A stretch of DNA of 64,000 bases. Source: Chloranthus sessilifolius (lineage: Eukaryota > Streptophyta > Magnoliopsida > Chloranthales > Chloranthaceae). The translations under genes and the position numbers were made by a program. Within the stretch, counting starts at the first letter, position 1. Each line of letters begins with the position of its first letter. The stretch lies in NCBI GenBank assembly GCA_021018995.1, contig CM037588.1, forward strand, positions 39,119,000 to 39,182,999. The letters run 5' to 3'. The notes under the pieces are model-generated. The model made no database searches and was not told where the DNA came from. It saw only the letters and a list, made by a program, of their open reading frames with translations. Below are positions 1 through 10,745 of the stretch, one piece after another.

Positions 1-1639
1 GTTCATGTTTTATTTTATTGCATCTTATACTTTACCATTATTTTTGTACACCCTCAATACCATGTTTTATACATAGTTTTTAAACCGTCACTGGTTTATA
101 TTGCTGAAGTTTTCAAACCGTAATTGCCAATGAATGTGATTTCTAATTTTTAAATATTCATGCCATGTTAAGACTGTTGTTGTTTGGAATGATTTATCCC
201 AATGTAAACATTTGAGGATTGGTCTGAATTTCATGCTTACAAAAATTTTGCACTTCTACCATGCTTAAGTCTGAAAATTAAAGGATTTATTTGAATTTTG
301 AATCTTAAGATCTTAGGAAAGACTAAACCCGATGAGCATTAGAACTATTCCTTGTTCTTGATGAGTGCTAAAATAAATTCGGAGTATCTTTAGATTCGTA
401 CTTACTTGTTAATCTCATACAATTTATCTTGGTTTGTTTACTTTGCATTGCTATCGTTGTACTAGAACACATTGCTCTTTAACTTGAAACAAATAGACAT
501 CTTTACCATCTTTTGAGGAGATGATCGAAGACCGTCTTTAGCTCATTTGAACCTAAAATGTCGCACCTTATACAAATTTACCTCTTAGTACCCTTTTTGA
601 GCCTTGTTAAAAATTTTTGTCTTTATATGTTTCTTGATAAGCCATGTTAACCATACCTCGACACCATTTCTGAAAATTTAAGCTTTACCCTTCAATCTCT
701 GAGAAATTGGGAACGAGAGATTAGAGTAAATGGGGTGAGAGTAACTGGAGAGGCATGTGAGTGGTGTTCACTAAGAGCATATGACAAAAAATTATATGGA
801 AAAAGGGAAGAAAAAAAAAAGAAAGAAGAAAAGAAAAGATGCATACGAAAAAGGTAGAAAAATGAAGAAGAAACGAAAAACATCTAAGATCAAAAAGAAA
901 AGAAAAAAGAGTGAAAAAGAAGGAGAAAAGTTGAGCAAAAAGAACAAATTTTGAAAAATTAGAAAAACAAAGAGTGAGAATGAGAAAATCAAATTGTGTT
1001 TCTTTTCCCGATTTCTCAGAGAAATTTGATCCCGCACTTCCCTTTCTTTCTTAACCTTTACCCGAGCCCCGTTACAACCTTGAAAAAGTCCTTGATCTAA
1101 TCTTGAGTGGTAAATGTCTTGTGAAGAGTGATAGTGCAATGTCTATGGTACTTGGTATGACGTGCTTAGGATACAAGCATCCATTCATTATGAGATTTCT
1201 TTTAAATTATTTAATGCACCCTCTTTCTTATATCATGTGAGATCTTTTTAATTCGTATTGTAATTCTCTCTCACTTGTGTGTGAAAACTGAACCATTCAT
1301 CAAAGTGATTCTGTTTTGAGTGTATACCTAAGGTGAGGATTGAGTTGAGACATGGATCCGACGATTCTTTGTTTGGATTAGCCCCGCAATAGAAAGATTT
1401 TAGCATGGGTTAGCACACACACAACACTCAAGGCATGAATGTAGGATTTATCCAAGGATCGGAGCATTGGGTTAATTTGAATAGGCAACATTAGAATTAA
1501 TATAGTATCGGTATTTTAAAATGAGAGTTCATATGTTAAAGCAATTACTGGTTTTGTTTTCAAAAGTATATATATTATGAAAATCAATTTTGAAAACTCA
1601 ATTTACCGATGGTTTCAAAAACTATTTTGGAAGTTTGTC
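1..1639 (+). mobile_element. C1 element, 3' noncoding internal part (left of the A1 insertion)
   Basis: No gene is visible. The stretch looks like the 3' noncoding region of an Athila-type LTR element. It has a purine-rich tract (about 787-965) and the motif GTTACAACC followed by AAGTCCTTGAT (1070-1096), which also occurs in the 3' regions of A, D, E and G. It ends in AAGTTTGTCGGTGT, the start of the conserved pre-PPT hairpin block. A1 interrupts the block there and it resumes at 11808. The right half of the same element, with its PPT and LTR, is at 11808-13538. The upstream part of C1 lies outside the window. Assignment is by continuity across A1 and shared motifs. Confidence 0.6.
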
Positions 1640-1644
1640 GGTGT
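1640..1644. repeat. Target site duplication of A1 (left copy)
   Basis: GGTGT here is repeated at 11808-11812, directly after the A1 3' LTR. Removing A1 and one copy rebuilds the C-family block GTTTGTCGGTGTCTTCAC, which matches the uninterrupted G version at 54053-54070. The A1 LTR then starts with TAATTAG, a twice-mutated TGATCAG. Confidence 0.7.
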
Positions 1645-1849
1645 TAATTAGTCACATAATATACCATTTTATTACCCTTAACTTAGTGATTCTAGCACTT
1701 AGTTTGCGGCTAATAAGTTAATGATGTGCAGATATTAAAGAAAAATAACAAAAGAGAACCAAAGTAATAATATTTGTCAAAATGAACTCATAAGGTGATA
1801 AAAAGACAATTAAACCAAAAGACAAGTCATCGCCTACTTAAAAGGTGAA

Positions 1850-2087
1850 AAATCGTGTTTTATGATTTTGTGGAACAAAGTACTGAAAAGGAAAGAAATC
1901 GTAATTTACGATTTTGCAAGAAAAGCCACTCAAGAGTAAAGTACGATACAAGAGAAACAATGAATCATAATAAAAATTGTAAATAAAGAATCGTTCAATA
2001 GGAAGCTATGTTAGAAAATCGTGATTTACGATTTTCCAAAGAAAGTTTAAATAGAAGAAGAAAATTGTGGTTTACTATTTTTCAGAA
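1850..2087 (+). promoter_or_regulatory. A-family palindromic word array in U3
   Basis: Repeated inverted words of the form AATCGT-(n)-ACGATT occur at about 1850 (second half mutated), 1897, 2016 and 2062 (mutated), with half words at 1954 and 1986. The best copy is AATCGTAATTTACGATT. They lie upstream of the TATA position, which fits binding sites for a dimeric factor. The binding role is inference. Confidence 0.55.
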
Positions 2088-2423
2088 AATACACCTTCCG
2101 AAGTTGCTGATCACGTGAGAAAGAACACTGCAATGCATAAAATTAGAAGATCTCTTAAAGAAGAAATCCAATGAATCATGGATCTAAGGGATTGACGAAG
2201 AAGACTCTCAAAGGACTTTATAGCTGAAATAAAGGAGAAGAAGATCCATAAGTACATCAACTATGGAAAGCAAGGAACGATAAAGATTAGAAATAGAGTT
2301 ATACTAGGATAATTTTATTTTAGTAATTTCTTTTATTAGAATTAGAAGTCTTGTAAATTGACCCTTATGATCTGTAAATAACAGGCTTGACACATAGGAA
2401 TAACCATCGAAGGACTTCTTAGC

Positions 2424-2930
2424 ATCAATTGATGACTGAGGTTGGGTTTTATTCCGATCAAATTTAGAGTAGATTTTTATTACTTTGTAGATTAGATATC
2501 CAAGGTTTCTCAAGAGCAATTGACGACTACAATTGGGAGCTAAAGATTAGAGTAGATATCTATAGTTTCTCAGAAGCAATTGACGACTGTGGCTGAGGGG
2601 TGAAAGATATAATTTTATTACTTTCTAGTTTAGATTTATTTTATTATAATTTCCTGCTTTGTAAATATCTTCAATTTTTAATTTGAATTCACGACTTAGG
2701 TTGAAGTTTGCAGATTAGTGTAACGAATTTTGCTTTCCATCTTCAGTTTTCTAGAATTTGATTGATGCCCAAGTTTTAGGAGATTGTTGATTAGATTAAA
2801 TTTGTATTGATAGGATTTTAGTATTGATTGATGACCAATGCTAGGAAACTTGATATATAGTATAACAGTATTGTTTAAATTCATAAATATCCGATAGCTG
2901 AAGATTGTGATTGACGACCATAATTTGAAG
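2424..2930 (+). repeat. Seven-copy ATTGACGAC array in R/U5
   Basis: Degenerate copies of ATTGAYGAC lie near 2427, 2519, 2579, 2686, 2760, 2825 and 2910, usually followed by a purine-rich GAGG or TTGGG tail. Spacing is irregular (60-108 bp). All are downstream of the TATA position, so they would be in the transcribed leader. The same arrays occur in the other A LTRs and in the more diverged D LTR. Confidence 0.65.
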
Positions 2931-3163
2931 AAGGAGGATTAGGATTTATTTTCTGCAAATTAGATTAAGAAATAATTCTTTTATTCATATTTCTCAAGTT
3001 GTTTAGAAACTTAAAAGATAAATATAAGTTTTTAGAAAATTAAGTTAATATAGAAAAACTTGTCTTCATGGGAACGATCCTATGCTAACTCTACAATTTT
3101 CATTGTGCGCTTGCAATAGGTTAAGTCTTAATTAGATACACATAAAAGTAGAGATCAAGTTTT

Positions 3164-3180
3164 TGGCGCCGTTGCCGGGG
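3164..3180 (+). other. Primer binding site (tRNA-Asp) of A1
   Basis: TGGCGCCGTTGCCGGGG is complementary to the 3' end of plant tRNA-Asp. It is the primer site typical of Athila elements and starts six bases after the LTR end. Confidence 0.9.
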
Positions 3181-3418
3181 ACAAGATACTTATATTAATT
3201 TAAGAAAACAAGTATTTATGTTTCTCTTTTTATGTTTCTTTATATTTTTAATTTCTTTGATCACTTCTTAAATCATTTGCAGGTTTATTCGGAGTGACGA
3301 ATTAGAGTTTCAACTTCCCCTGATCAGAGAAGCTAGCAGCTTAGATTTGTTCTCTCCCTGCCTTCTAGAATAAAAATTAAATAAAGATGAAAATATAAAA
3401 ATATAAATTTTCTTTTGT
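3181..3418 (+). other. A1 leader between primer site and gag
   Basis: This AT-rich untranslated leader is a candidate location for the packaging signal. I see no specific motif in it. Confidence 0.5.
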
Positions 3419-4912
3419 ATGCATCACACCCGATCTAAAAGCTTAGACTTGTTCGAGCGTGATCCAGAAATTGAAAGGACACTCTTGCGTAATTTAGCAA
3501 CATACCGTATACCCACAAGAGAATCCTTAATTATGGCTGACGATTTGTCAATCCAAGTACATTTCAGTTCAATAGCTTTGGCAGAGCCCTCTTGTATAGT
3601 TATACCAGAAGTGCTTGCAGGTCAAAATTACGAATTCAAGCTTAACACACTTCAATCTATACTGACCTTTCATGGGCTTGATCGAGAAGATCCCTACCAA
3701 CATCTGAGGGACTTCGTAGAGGTTTGCACAATGTTGCAATTATCGACTGCCAATAAAGAGGCCGTAAAACTACGTCTGTTCCCATTCTCTCTAAAGGATA
3801 GGGCGAAGGCATGGTTAATTTCATTACCTACCAGAAGTATTATCACATGGGAGGAATTGCAGTGCAAGTTCTTAGGCGAGTACTTCCCAATTGGTAAAAC
3901 TAACCAAATTCTTCAGGCAATTCAAAACTTTAGACAAAAGCCAGGAGAATTATTTCATGAGAGCTGGGAATGGATGAAGGATATGTTACAGAAGTGTCCT
4001 TATCATGAGGTACCAAATTGGTTGATAGGGCAAAGCTTCTACTAAGGGTTGACTAAGACTAACTAGCCTACAGTCAATGCCGTAAGTGGAGGAGTCTTTA
4101 TGGCTCATAATGGTCAGCAGTTCTGAAATTTATTCAAGAAACTAGCTAATAACTCAAAGTAAAAATAGGCTCTGCTTAGATCTGATCCAGATGTCACTCG
4201 CCACACCCCACTCTCGAGGGGTGGACTTTACGATATCGGCAAGGATAAAGTAAAGAAGGAGGATGACATGAGTGTGAAAGTTTTGGCCCTCAAATAATAA
4301 ATCGCAACATTAATGCCTGCCAAATCTAGCACCCCAGATAGATCCTTAGCAAGCTACTCTAATTGCCAGAATTAGACGTATACTAAAAACCCAGTTACCC
4401 CATCCCACCAAGAGGTGGTGGAAACTGAACAAATAATGACTTTTCAGAGGGAAAATTATGGAAACACATATAATCCTGCATGGAGGAACTACCCTGGATT
4501 TAACTATGGTTCCACAGGCGGAGCACAACTAGCACCATCGGTTGTGCAACCTCGATTTTCCCAGACTCAAGCTTTCCACCAAAGACCTCAAATATCTGTT
4601 GCACAACCCTAATTTGGACCACAGAGCAATGCACCTGATGCCACAGTTGTTCAAATCCTTCAAGATTTATGGCAACAGTCACATCAACACTCGAAGGATT
4701 TATATCAGCTTGCCCAAATTTCTCAAGTGCTCAATTCACATACCCAGTCCATTACGAAGCTGGAAAGCCAGATAGGTTAGCTAGCTTCTCAAGTGGCAAG
4801 AAGAGAGAGTGGCCAATTGTCTACGTAGCCAATCAATAATCCTAGATGGCAAGTGTTCCTGGGGGAGACATTAGCTCCCCAAAGTCAAATATAGACACCT
4901 CATGGATCGTCG
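3419..4912 (+). pseudogene. gag: Athila-type gag, degenerate (A1)
   Basis: The product would be the capsid/nucleocapsid protein that forms the virus-like particle. The first 208 codons are open from the ATG at 3419 and contain the Athila gag signature: LRLFPFSLKDRAKAWL near residue 119, TWEEL near 143, and CPYHEVPNWLIGQSFY at the end of the open part. A stop at 4043 follows, and the same frame goes on to about 4912 with further stops. It still shows GLYDIGKDK, YNPAWRNYPGF, and a C-terminal helix ending in a SITKLESQIG-like motif and QVARRESGQL, as in intact Athila gags. The stops make a full-length product impossible. No zinc knuckle is visible. Confidence 0.85.
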
Positions 4913-5429
4913 AGCTACCGACTCATCCGTAGCACCAATAGTAAATTATGTAAACTATGTCTTTTTCTTTTTAGTCTAGGTATCATACTATGACCCAAAT
5001 CCTTGAAAGACGATGAATCATAATATCATACCTACTGTACATTATAGCGAACAATCATATGTATTTACGATTAATCGTCATTAGCTCTATCAGTGAAAGC
5101 GTAGTAATTGCAATGCACTGATACGAGGGTTCGTATTAAAATCAACCGACGATTCTAGGTCAACACCTAAGTGACGACCGAGTCAGCAAGTCGTCACTGA
5201 AATAGGGCCTACATATTCGTATAGAGGATAAATCGGCCCCATTTTTGAACTCTCTAGTTTTCCTCTCTTACCTTCCCTCTCTTTTTCAAAAGTTTCTTCA
5301 GCCTAACCGCTCTCCTACTCAATCCAATCGTTTTACTTTCCTATACACCCCTTGCTTCTCTTGTTTTATTTCGGAACCCTGCGTGCATTTTATTTCACAT
5401 CTACAAATTAGAGTTTCAATCATCAAGAG
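4913..5429 (+). promoter_or_regulatory. Gag-accessory spacer: candidate internal promoter and 5' exon (A1)
   Basis: No ORF is supported here. A-family words recur: a degenerate copy near 5015 (GAATCATAATATC), then TTTACGATTAATCGT at 5068 and ACGATTC near 5149. CGTATAGAGGATAAATCGG (5218-5236) is TATA-like. A CT-rich stretch (5250-5350) resembles a plant 5' UTR. The stretch ends at a good splice donor (AAGAG then GTAAGG). A0 has the same layout. Promoter activity is inferred. Confidence 0.45.
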
Positions 5430-5535
5430 GTAAGGTGGCGATTTTAATGATCAAATAGAAGTGTTTGTGCAAGAAACTTTTATTTAAGACATGGAATTTA
5501 TGATTAATTAATAATGTTATTATTAACTCTTGCAG
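5430..5535 (+). other. Putative 106-nt 5'-UTR intron before the accessory ORF (A1)
   Basis: The donor is AG then GTAAGG. The acceptor is TTATTAACTCTTGCAG, 20 bases before the accessory ATG at 5556. The interior is T-rich and has a branch-like ATTAAT. The minus-strand copy E keeps GT...TTGCAG at the matching place although the intron sequence differs. In A0 the acceptor is mutated to AC. Confidence 0.5.
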
Positions 5536-5555
5536 GAAAATAAAAGAGTTGTAGC

Positions 5556-8176
5556 ATGGCTAATGAGACGCACAAGTGACAAAGAGAGGAAGAAGGAGAT
5601 AATAGCTCCGATAACACCCCGATCATTAACCGTATTGCACGGTCTGCTGCCCTCAAGGCCAAATCAAAAGTAGTAGACCAACCCAAGAAGAAATTCAAAT
5701 ATTCCGGGATAGTTATCAAAGAACCCTCTAAAGATACACATGAGACCGACTCTGTGTCTGCCTCTAAAAAGGGCTTGAAATTATATAAAGGTAAAAAGTC
5801 AGCGACTTCTGCTATGACAGCAAGTTGGCTCCCTACCACAATGAAACACAATACTGTGGGAGCCGAAATTGTGGAAGATGTTGAGTCTTTAGAAAAATTG
5901 AAAATGAGTGGAGAAGCCATCAAGTATTTTAAGGATGCCGGGCTGCATTACTTCTTAGAACTAGGAGTCACACCAGTCTGTCCTAGATTGATGAGACTGC
6001 TTTTCAAAAAAATGACCAAAAGCAGCTAGGAACCATCCCCAATCCTCTCTACCAGTATCGATGGACTTCCGACCCAAATTATAAAGGAAATGGTCGCCAG
6101 GGCAATGCATGCTCCCTTGGAAATACCACGACTATCCCAAGATAACCCAGAGGCCAACATTTTTAGGATGCCATAAGATACCCTCCCTGACTTTATCCAA
6201 ATGGCAACAGATTTATTAGGAAAACCTCCACGGGACGGGTCCTTTTTCCTTCGAAAGGACTTGGAAACAAAGAGTTTATCACTTCACTTCTCCGACGTGC
6301 TAATTCATAAGACTAGCCACCCCACAGGTCATGCAGCATAAAGAAGGGCACTTTTTGCCAAGGCATTATACTTGATGGCGAATCGCTATTGGTTCAATGT
6401 GCCCTCTTACCTTTATGAAGTAATCACCACTGTGAGGGAGAAACTGAGTCAAGAAAAATATCAAACGAAGAAGTTGACCCCGCCCTTTGAAGGCCTTATC
6501 ACAAATCTGCTGATAAATGTGGGGTATACTGTAGACCCCAAGGTAAAAGCTTTACCAAGAACAGAGGAAGGCTTAACAGTAACAACCTATAGGAGAACTT
6601 TAGGTGCCGAAAATAAAAAGAAAATCCCACTCACTTCTTGCACCAAAAGTAGCTCCTCTACACTACAAGTCCTGCAAATTCATGAGGGCCAAGAAGAGGC
6701 TGCTACGGAGCAGCCAACAGAAATCATTACCCTGGAAGAAGTAGTTATGGAAGAAGGTGTGAGTACTGCTACTCAACCTCAAGAGAGAGCAGAGATTAGC
6801 TCTCAAGTACCAGAGAGAATAATAAAGTCAGGAGTCCTAGTTGCAGACCCAACTAGTCTCTATGACCCTACTTTGGACTCACCAGTAGGGCTTGCTATGC
6901 CCCCTTCCACTAGGCAGACACACTGACAACCATTACTGAAGTAGACTCTGTAGGCCCAAATATTGAAATAACAGAAGAAATTCCTTCACCAATGGACCAA
7001 CAGATTATTGGAATGACTACTTCTATTCATATCCCGATACCAATAGAGCCTATTGCTCAGCCTACAATTGCAGTCAACAGAGAGCAAACTCTAATCGTTC
7101 AAGCTATTGAAGCAAGACCTAGCTTTGAGTTACCAAGAGTGGGTTTCACAGAATTATTAAATGGAGAAGAAGTACCCCTTGTTGATCCTCCAGTCACTAA
7201 CACATCAATCCCGAGCTAGAAAGGAGATTGAAGGAGGTAGAGCAATCGCAACTTACACATGAACCAACTCTATTGTCATTCCAAGATGTAGTAAGTAAAT
7301 TGAGGGAAGTAGAGCAATGGATAAATACATATGCACCAAATATGGCACCACTACCAAGTGTGGTAAAGAAATGGATGGAGGAATTCCAAAGGCCAAAGAA
7401 GAGAGTCTTTGATACTACTCTGATGTCTCAAGAGCACACGAAAATAATGGAAGGCTTGCGATGGAAAGTTGTGCAAGATCATCATGCGAAATGGGCAGCA
7501 TAAATAGAGAAGAGAGTACAAGATGCCACTTCAACCCTTCAAGCACATATTACCCAGCTGCAACCAGAGAATAGAATAATGAGCGAAAACTAGTAAGCAT
7601 GGGAAGAAGAGAGGCAGGCATATGAAGGTAAAATGGCAGCTATGCTTGAACAATTTGAAAGTTTAATGGTAGTGCCAGATGATGGAGAAACTGTAAGGGA
7701 AAAAACTCTTAAAGACTACCAGTAAAAACTCCATCAACAGCTGAGTGAGAGGGATCATCGCTGAAGGGAAAATTTTGCAACTGCAAGAAGCTCAAGATTC
7801 CCTGAGTTTAATCAATGCTGAACAGAAGCAGGTCATTGAGTCTCTAACAAAGAATAGCTTGGTCGCAATAACAAAAGAACAAGATAAAGCAAAAAAGTTG
7901 AGAATGGATATAAATTAAAAATCTGCTGTAATTAAGAAGTTGACTGCGGATCTGAATTACAAAGAGAAGGTTGATAAGGAGCAACAATGTAAGGAAGGAA
8001 GCTCTTGCCAAATGATTGATGAGAAGGAAACCACAGATGAGGTGGAGCCTGAAACACATAGAGATTCACCTTCATAAGAAGAACAAGATGGTCATTCTAC
8101 AGCTGAGGTGTCCGACTCAGAAGATGACCCTACTACTTCTATCCTTGTACCATACCCTTCACCACCAAGTGAGTAA
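5556..8176 (+). pseudogene. Accessory protein with plant-transposon-like core (A1), broken
   Basis: About 870 codons run from ATG 5556 to TAA 8174. The core resembles the family often labelled putative plant transposon protein (Pfam Transposase_32); that label is from memory. In order: a basic N-terminal part (AALKAKSK, PKKKFKYSG), the core motif CPRLMRLLFKKM near residue 141, ALYLMANRYWF near 270, PPFEGLITNLL near 307, then a Glu/Pro/Thr-rich linker. A long charged, probably coiled-coil region (7220-8080) follows, and the tail is VPYPSPPSE. No membrane segment is visible, so an env-like role is unlikely. Stops include codon 8, 6028, 6173, 6338, 7501, 7591 and 7723, and there are frame changes. 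Function unknown. Confidence 0.7.
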
Positions 8177-8561
8177 AAAGAAAACAGAACATTATAAGCC
8201 TCAAAGGTATGATCTTTCTATATTTTTCCTAGGTTTATATTTTTATGAAATCAATTTTTAGTTTTTCCGTTTATTGTAATATTTCTTTTTTATTTTTATT
8301 ATAAATATTCGGTTTATATATAATATTTTCTTTTTGACTAACTTTCATTTTTTCTACTAACTGTGTAATTGTTACTAACTTTTCTTTCATTTTTGTTATT
8401 AATGTTTCTGAGAATAAAATCACTATGTTTTCCTCAAGTTTCGGGGAACATTCTTTACAGAATTTTTTACATCCGGCAAGCAATCGAAGATATCAATAAC
8501 TTTTAGGTAACTAATTCTAAGTATCCCTTGTTTTTGTGCCAATGAGGGCATTGTCCGAATT

Positions 8562-8574
8562 AAGTTTGGGGGGA
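8562..8574 (+). other. Internal polypurine-tract-like site (A1)
   Basis: AAGTTTGGGGGGA follows GAGGGCATTGTCC. It resembles the true PPT before the 3' LTR, but lies about 390 bp after the accessory stop and 1.7 kb before the LTR. The same context is found in A0, E and, in variant form, G. A second PPT-like string (CAAGTTTCGGGGAA, 8437) lies just upstream. Confidence 0.5.
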
Positions 8575-10107
8575 TACACAATTTTTGTGTATAATAGTAG
8601 TATAATTAGTATAGTAGTTTTATTTAGTTTGTTTTTGTACAAAAAATTTTGAAATTTTTTATTTGATCATTACATAGGAATTATGATAGAAAATAAAAAT
8701 TACAAATCTTGAAAACTTACGATCCATTATAGTAGGGGTTCAATAATCAGAATAAAGAATATTACAATTCATGCTTAGCATGTTGAACACTATATTAAAA
8801 TGAATGTTTGAAACAATGGATTGATCAAAACTGCAAAATTTTAGACTATAGTTTCAAAATTATAAATCAGTGAGATTTTGAGTCGTATTTCGTCTTTTAT
8901 TCAGAGAGAGACTATTTCTATTCAAATATTTTTTTTTTTTGAACTTCTATGTTGTTATGAAATCACATATTGCTGAATTTAGAATCAAAATATTCTATAA
9001 ATATGAAAACTTAATTTTTTATCTAAAACTATCTATTAGAAATATCAAAATAATAAGGCATCCATGCAAGTTAGTCGTAAAGATGATTAAAGGCTATCTT
9101 TTGTTAAATTAGAGCCGAAAAGCTAAAATCCCATAAAGAATTTATCCTTTGAACCCATATTAGAAGCCTAAATTGAATTTCTTTGTACAAAAAATCTAAT
9201 ATTTTCTGAGATTTTAGAATGCAAAAGAAGGGAAGAAGAGGGAGTGGAAGGAGTAAAGCAAAAATAGATAAGGGGAATGATAAAAAAAGGGTACAACTGA
9301 AGAAATCAAAAGAAGAATATCGAAAAAGAGTGAAAAATCGTAAAAGGATGATTTTAAAGAAGAAGATTACGATTCTTAAGCAAAAAGCTTTCAAAGAGAA
9401 GAAAAATCGTAAAATACGATTTTACAAAAAAATTGAAGAAATAAGATTTATAAGAAAAAAATGGAAAGAAGTTACCCAATCATGGATACTTACTAAAGTA
9501 GAAAAAGAAGCCCGAAAAGATAGGAGAAAGAAGAGCTAAATTCTCAGAAAAACTTTGAATCCTTTTCTACCTTTCGTTGACACCTTTTGAAACCCAAAGC
9601 CTCATTACCAGCTGAAGAAAAAACCTTTTTGATTTGTGATTTGTAAAAGCATAAGTCTAGTAGAGATATCGATAATAGATATTATGGATTGTACATGGAT
9701 TCATATGAACAGTAGATTATCTTTTCTATGAGATTGACAATTTTTTATCTTTAACTGATTTTTTCTGAAATAATACATTGTGAGAACCCAAAAGTTTTGA
9801 TATCTTTTTTTTGAGAGTATGTCAATAGTGAGATTTTGAATGAAAATATTTTCTAAATTTGCAGTTTAGAAAATTTTCTGAAGAATAAACTGTTGACTAA
9901 TGCATACACTTCCTACTTACTATGAATTGAAATTGTTAGAGTTCTAATAAAGGATAATTGCTGTAATGGAAAGTAAGGATAAAAGATTGATAATTTTAGA
10001 AAATCATAATGACAATATGATGACTAACTTAGTTAATTTAGATAGTGTACAAAATTAGTTTAGATTTTTAACCTTCCTTTTCTTTTGAGAAATCCAAAAA
10101 TATTTAA

Positions 10108-10232
10108 AGTTTGTAGGTAACTTCACTGAAAACCTTCAGAATACTACAACTCCTCCACTAGGGATCACTTAGGGGTTTAAAGGCTTGTTGCATCTACTAA
10201 ATGCAATCGTGCTCCCTACGAAAGTGCCAATT
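10108..10232 (+). other. Pre-PPT hairpin block (A1)
   Basis: There are three possible stems. The first is TTGTAG (10111) with CTACAA (10144), enclosing CTGAA-AACC-TTCAG. The second is CTAGG (10158) with CTTAG and a short loop. The third is TTGCAT (10188) with ATGCAA (10201). The block is shared by all Athila-type elements in the window. Function unknown. Confidence 0.55.
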
Positions 10233-10289
10233 TAATTTTTAGTATAAGATATTTTATGTTTTATTGTTTACTAGGGACTAGCAAAGCAT

Positions 10290-10302
10290 AAGTTTGAGGG
10301 TG
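10290..10302 (+). other. Polypurine tract of A1
   Basis: AAGTTTGAGGGTG directly precedes the 3' LTR start TGATCAG. It is the site that primes plus-strand synthesis. Confidence 0.8.
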
Positions 10303-10506
10303 TGATCAGTCACATAATATACCATTTTACTACCCTTAACTTAGTGATGCTAAGAGTTAGTTTGCTACTAATACGTTAATGATGTGCAGATATTAAAGAA
10401 AAATAGTAAAAGAGAACCAAAGTAATAATATTCATCAAAATGAACTCATAAAATAATAAAAAGATGATTGAACCAAAAGATGAATCATCACCTACTGAAA
10501 AGGTGA

Positions 10507-10745
10507 AAAATCGTGTTTTACGATTTTGCAGAACAAGGTACTGAGAAGGGAAGAAATCGTAATTTATGATTTTGCAAGAAAAATCGCTCAAGAGTAAAGT
10601 ATGATATAAGAGAAACAATGAATCGTAGTAAAGAATCGTAAATGAAGAATCATTCAATAGGAAGCGATGTTAGAAAATCGTGATTTACGATTTTCCAGAG
10701 GAAGTTTAAATAGAAGAAGAAAATCGTGGTTTACGATTTTTCAGA
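10507..10745 (+). promoter_or_regulatory. A-family palindromic word array in U3 (A1 3' LTR)
   Basis: Full words: AATCGTGTTTTACGATT (10509), AATCGTAATTTATGATT (10556), AATCGTGATTTACGATT (10677) and AATCGTGGTTTACGATT (10721), with half words at 10620-10650. Arm sequence is kept while the centre varies, as expected for a bound inverted repeat. Confidence 0.6.

Larger units (their letters stand above)
1645..3157 (+). repeat. A1 5' LTR
   Basis: This LTR of about 1.5 kb ends in GAGATCA, directly before the AGTTTTTGGCGCC primer-site junction. It matches 10303-11807 along its length. U3 holds the ATCGT palindromic words (1850-2087). A degraded TATA box (TGTAAATA, where the other copies have TATAAATA) lies near 2372. 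R/U5 holds the ATTGACGAC array. Confidence 0.85.
8177..10289 (+). other. A1 3' noncoding region
   Basis: This is a gene-free stretch of about 2.1 kb. It holds an internal PPT-like site (8562), a purine-rich tract (9217-9538) that again contains ATCGT words (9335, 9368, 9405), and the motif CTCATTACCAGC with ACCTTTTTGAT (9601-9633) shared with the other families. The hairpin block (10108-10232) lies at its end. Short ORFs in the purine tract are low-complexity Lys/Arg runs and are not called as genes. Confidence 0.6.

Noticed and set aside
792..1139. Phe/Leu-rich ORF on the minus strand that looks like a membrane protein
   Set aside because: It is the reverse complement of the purine-rich 3' tract; all families have such a tract and the same false ORF (for example 9104-9394 and 20303-20617).
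3164..3180. tRNA-Asp-like sequence
   Set aside because: Only the 17-base primer site complementary to the tRNA 3' end; no tRNA body. The same holds for 45963 and the Met sites at 31222 and 41887.
5556..8176. Env-like ORF as described in some Athila elements
   Set aside because: No signal peptide or membrane segment is visible; the protein is basic, acidic-linker and coiled-coil, and its position is directly after gag without pol.
9219..9539. Lys/Arg-rich 106-codon ORF
   Set aside because: Low-complexity translation of the purine tract; the reading frame is not kept in A0, D or E.
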